Of a DNA stretch of 64,000 bases, positions 62,004 through 64,000 are shown in pieces. The DNA is from Acidobacteria bacterium Ga0077551 (GTDB lineage: Bacteria; Pseudomonadota; Alphaproteobacteria; Caulobacterales; Hyphomonadaceae): assembly GCA_001464545.1 (NCBI GenBank), contig LNFC01000025.1:17380-81379 (forward strand), read 5' to 3'. The position numbers were made by a program, and so were the translations under genes. The stretch's first letter is position 1; the number at the start of each line of letters is the position of its first letter. The notes under the pieces were generated by a model. It was not told the origin of the DNA. It was given only the letters and a program-made list of their open reading frames with translations, and ran no database searches.

Positions 62004-62642
62004 TTACTGTGTGATCGGGGTCAGGAGGATTTCCACGCGGCGGTTGGCAGCGCGGCCTTCAGCCGTGGAGTTGTCGGCGATCGGCTGGGTTTCGCCCATG
62101 CCGATGGCGTTGATGCGCACAGCCTGCGTGCCGCGGCCGACGAGGTAGGACCGCACCGACTGGGCGCGTTGCTGGGACAGCGTCATGTTGTAGTCGTCAG
62201 CGCCGTCGGAGCTGGCATGGCCGATGATGTCGACAGCGGTCGAGGGGAACTCGACGAGCGTGGCGGCCACATCGTTCAGCGGGCCATGGAAGCCCGGCTG
62301 GATGGTCGCGCTGTTGACCGAAAAGGTCACGTTCGACGGCATGGTCAGCTGCAGCTGGTCGCCGACGCGGTCAACTTCGATGCCGGTGCCGGCCGTTTGC
62401 TGGCGCAGTTTTTCTTCCTGCTTGTCCATATAGACGCCAACCGAGACGCCGGCGATCGCGCCGACAGCCGCGCCGATGGCGGCGTTGCGCTTGTCGTCAC
62501 CGCCCGCCATCATGCCGGCGCCTGCGCCGAGGATGGCGCCGGCCGCGCCGGTCGTCAGCACGCGCTGGCTGGGGCCGGTCTGGCAGGCCTGGAGGAAAAG
62601 CGGCAGCGCGAGCGCTGCAACGAGGATCATGGACTTCTTCAT
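62004..62642 (-). CDS. OmpA-family lipoprotein (YiaD-like)
   Basis: The 212-aa protein starts with a signal and lipobox (ALALPLFLQACQTG). A glycine-zipper segment follows (GAAGAILGAGAGMMAGGDD and AIGAAVGAIAGVSVGVYMD), then a C-terminal OmpA peptidoglycan-binding domain (DIIGHASSDGADDYNMTLSQ, QRAQSVRSYLVGRG, NRRVEILLTP). It links the outer membrane to peptidoglycan. Length and order match YiaD/OmpA-lipoproteins. A terminator follows the gene. Confidence 0.92.
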   Translation of the reverse strand: MKKSMILVAALALPLFLQACQTGPSQRVLTTGAAGAILGAGAGMMAGGDDKRNAAIGAAVGAIAGVSVGVYMDKQEEKLRQQTAGTGIEVDRVGDQLQLTMPSNVTFSVNSATIQPGFHGPLNDVAATLVEFPSTAVDIIGHASSDGADDYNMTLSQQRAQSVRSYLVGRGTQAVRINAIGMGETQPIADNSTAEGRAANRRVEILLTPITQ

Positions 62643-62833
62643 GAGGTGACTCCCTTGTCATGAACTTTATGCGCCGCTCTTTGCGGCAACTGGTATGAAT
62701 ATACGCCAACAAGAGCCGCCTGTTCCCGCAATTCGGTGACAGAAAGAAGTCCAATCAGCGGTTTGCCCCCTTACATTCTGTCCATGTACGGAGCGGTTTT
62801 CCTTAAACTACCGTGCATGCTATAGGCCCGCCG

Positions 62834-63997
62834 ATGCCCACCTCTCTCGACCTTTCCCGGCGCCCCGCGCCCCAGCCGCGCCCGAAATCCCTGTCGGGCC
62901 TGTCGATCCCGGCCCTGAAGGCCGAGATGGAAGCACTCGGACTGGATGGTAAACAGGCCGGCATGCGCGCCAAGCAGCTACGCCGCTGGATTCACCATTT
63001 CGGCGCCCGCGATTTCTCGATGATGACCGACATTGCCAAGGAACTCCGCGGCCTGCTGGCCGAAAGATACGTGCTGGACCGCGCCGAGATCGCCGACCAC
63101 CAGGTCTCCAGCGACGGGACCCAGAAATGGCTGACCCGCTTCGGCCCCGGCATCGAGGGCGAAAGCGTCTATATCCCGGATGTCGGCAAGGCGGGCGCGC
63201 TTTGCGTGTCCAGCCAGGTCGGCTGCACCCTCAACTGCACCTTCTGCCATACCGGCACACAAGCCCTCGTGCGCAACCTCACCGCCCAGGAAATCGTCCA
63301 GCAGGTGTTGATCACCCGCGACGCGCTGGACGAATGGCCGAGCGCCGAGGAAGGCCGCCTGCTGACGAATATCGTCTTCATGGGCATGGGCGAGCCGCTC
63401 TACAATTTGGATAATGTTGCCGAAGCGATCGAGACGATCTCGGACGGCGACGGAATCGCGATCGGGCGCCGGCGCATCACTGTCTCCACCGCCGGTGTCG
63501 CGCCCAAGATCCCGGAACTCGGCCAGCGCACCAACGCCATGCTCGCGATCTCCCTGCACGCGACGAACGACGACCTGCGCAACGAACTCGTGCCGATCAA
63601 CAGGAAGTACAATCTCGCCGAACTCATGGACGCCATCGCCGCCTATCCGAGCCTCGGCAACTCCCGCAAGGTGACGTTCGAATATGTGATGCTCAAAGGC
63701 GTCAACGACACGCTCGCCGAAGCGCACGATCTCGTCCGCCTGCTGAAGGGTGTGCCCGCCAAGATCAACCTGATCCCGTTCAACCCCTGGCCTGGTACGC
63801 CGTATGAGTGTTCCACCTGGGAGACGATCGAGGAATTCGCCGACGTGCTGAACCGCGCCGGCTACGCCTCCCCCATCCGCACGCCCCGCGGCCGCGACAT
63901 CCTCGCGGCCTGCGGCCAGCTGCGCTCCGAAAGCGTCAAGAAATCCGCCGCCGAAAAGCGCCGCGAAGCGCTGGCGGGCGGCGAAGCGGGCGCTTGA
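62834..63997 (+). CDS. rlmN: Dual-specificity RNA methyltransferase RlmN
   Basis: The 387-aa radical SAM enzyme methylates C2 of A2503 in 23S rRNA and A37 in some tRNAs. The [4Fe-4S] motif is CTLNCTFC within [20 protein letters not shown], and [15 protein letters not shown] binds SAM. The catalytic C-terminal Cys is in [13 protein letters not shown]. The start was set at [14 protein letters not shown]; the open frame gives a longer N-terminus without support. The gene is complete and ends three bases before the window edge. Confidence 0.96.
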   Translation: MPTSLDLSRRPAPQPRPKSLSGLSIPALKAEMEALGLDGKQAGMRAKQLRRWIHHFGARDFSMMTDIAKELRGLLAERYVLDRAEIADHQVSSDGTQKWLTRFGPGIEGESVYIPDVGKAGALCVSSQVGCTLNCTFCHTGTQALVRNLTAQEIVQQVLITRDALDEWPSAEEGRLLTNIVFMGMGEPLYNLDNVAEAIETISDGDGIAIGRRRITVSTAGVAPKIPELGQRTNAMLAISLHATNDDLRNELVPINRKYNLAELMDAIAAYPSLGNSRKVTFEYVMLKGVNDTLAEAHDLVRLLKGVPAKINLIPFNPWPGTPYECSTWETIEEFADVLNRAGYASPIRTPRGRDILAACGQLRSESVKKSAAEKRREALAGGEAGA

Positions 63998-64000
63998 GGG

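Noticed and set aside
1..64000. tRNA, rRNA and CRISPR signatures
   Set aside because: Reading both strands, no T-loop/CCA-type tRNA ends, rRNA-like tracts or regularly spaced direct repeats were noticed; a covariance-model scan was not possible.

Overview
The window is a gene-dense, GC-rich chromosomal segment of an alphaproteobacterium. The gene neighbourhoods dut/coaBC/ubiB/ubiE/mutM, rph/rdgB/hemW, hrcA-grpE, hpf-ptsN and ECF sigma-ChrR, a SAM-II riboswitch, general-stress promoters of the GGAAC-N16/17-CGTT type and IalB, CreA and YcgN family proteins together suggest a Caulobacterales/Hyphomonadaceae-like (Hyphomonas-type) organism. That assignment is inferred from gene content and was not checked by search. 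I saw no rRNA, tRNA, CRISPR array, transposase or prophage.

Layout. 1-9.8 kb: partial yggT, an MFS transporter, an XRE regulator/membrane protein pair, an SDR, small envelope proteins, lpd, a Pif1-like helicase, an RDD protein and two PspB-like coiled-coil proteins. 9.9-16.3 kb: the dut-coaBC-ubiB-ubiE-mutM neighbourhood, interrupted by a ParDE toxin-antitoxin pair and small stress-type genes. 16.3-31.5 kb: a palindromic repeat, then lipid and acyl-CoA metabolism genes (two acyl-CoA dehydrogenase-fold proteins, two crotonases, an acyltransferase), a SAM-II riboswitch ahead of metA, nitronate monooxygenase and an M3 peptidase.

31.5-38 kb: ptsN, hpf and pspF on the minus strand, divergent from pspA, a 37-aa gene, pspB, pspC and another small gene; then mnmC and a CsbD gene behind a general-stress promoter. 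38-46.6 kb: a coupled GNAT-GNAT-YcgN operon, xerC, hemW and rdgB, then a five-gene plus-strand insert (DUF2975, XRE, LuxR solo, PhyR-like sigma-domain protein, CreA) separating rdgB from rph. 46.6-56.3 kb: fhs, hrcA-grpE, an accessory block with an alternative oxidase, then dnaK without dnaJ. 56.3-64 kb: quinone oxidoreductase, asparaginase, an RNA methyltransferase, an ECF sigma/ChrR pair whose ChrR lacks the usual zinc ligands, IalB, an acyltransferase, an OmpA-type lipoprotein and rlmN.

Stress response is the main theme: membrane stress (Psp plus satellite coiled-coil proteins), protein folding (hrcA-grpE, dnaK), a photooxidative-type sigma/anti-sigma pair, general-stress promoters and a stand-alone PhyR-like sigma domain. 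The least ordinary observations are this sigma-domain protein beside a LuxR solo, the C-terminal tail shared by PspC and two remote small proteins, the SAM-II riboswitch ahead of a coupled metA-dehydrogenase-acyltransferase operon, and the zinc-ligand-less ChrR.
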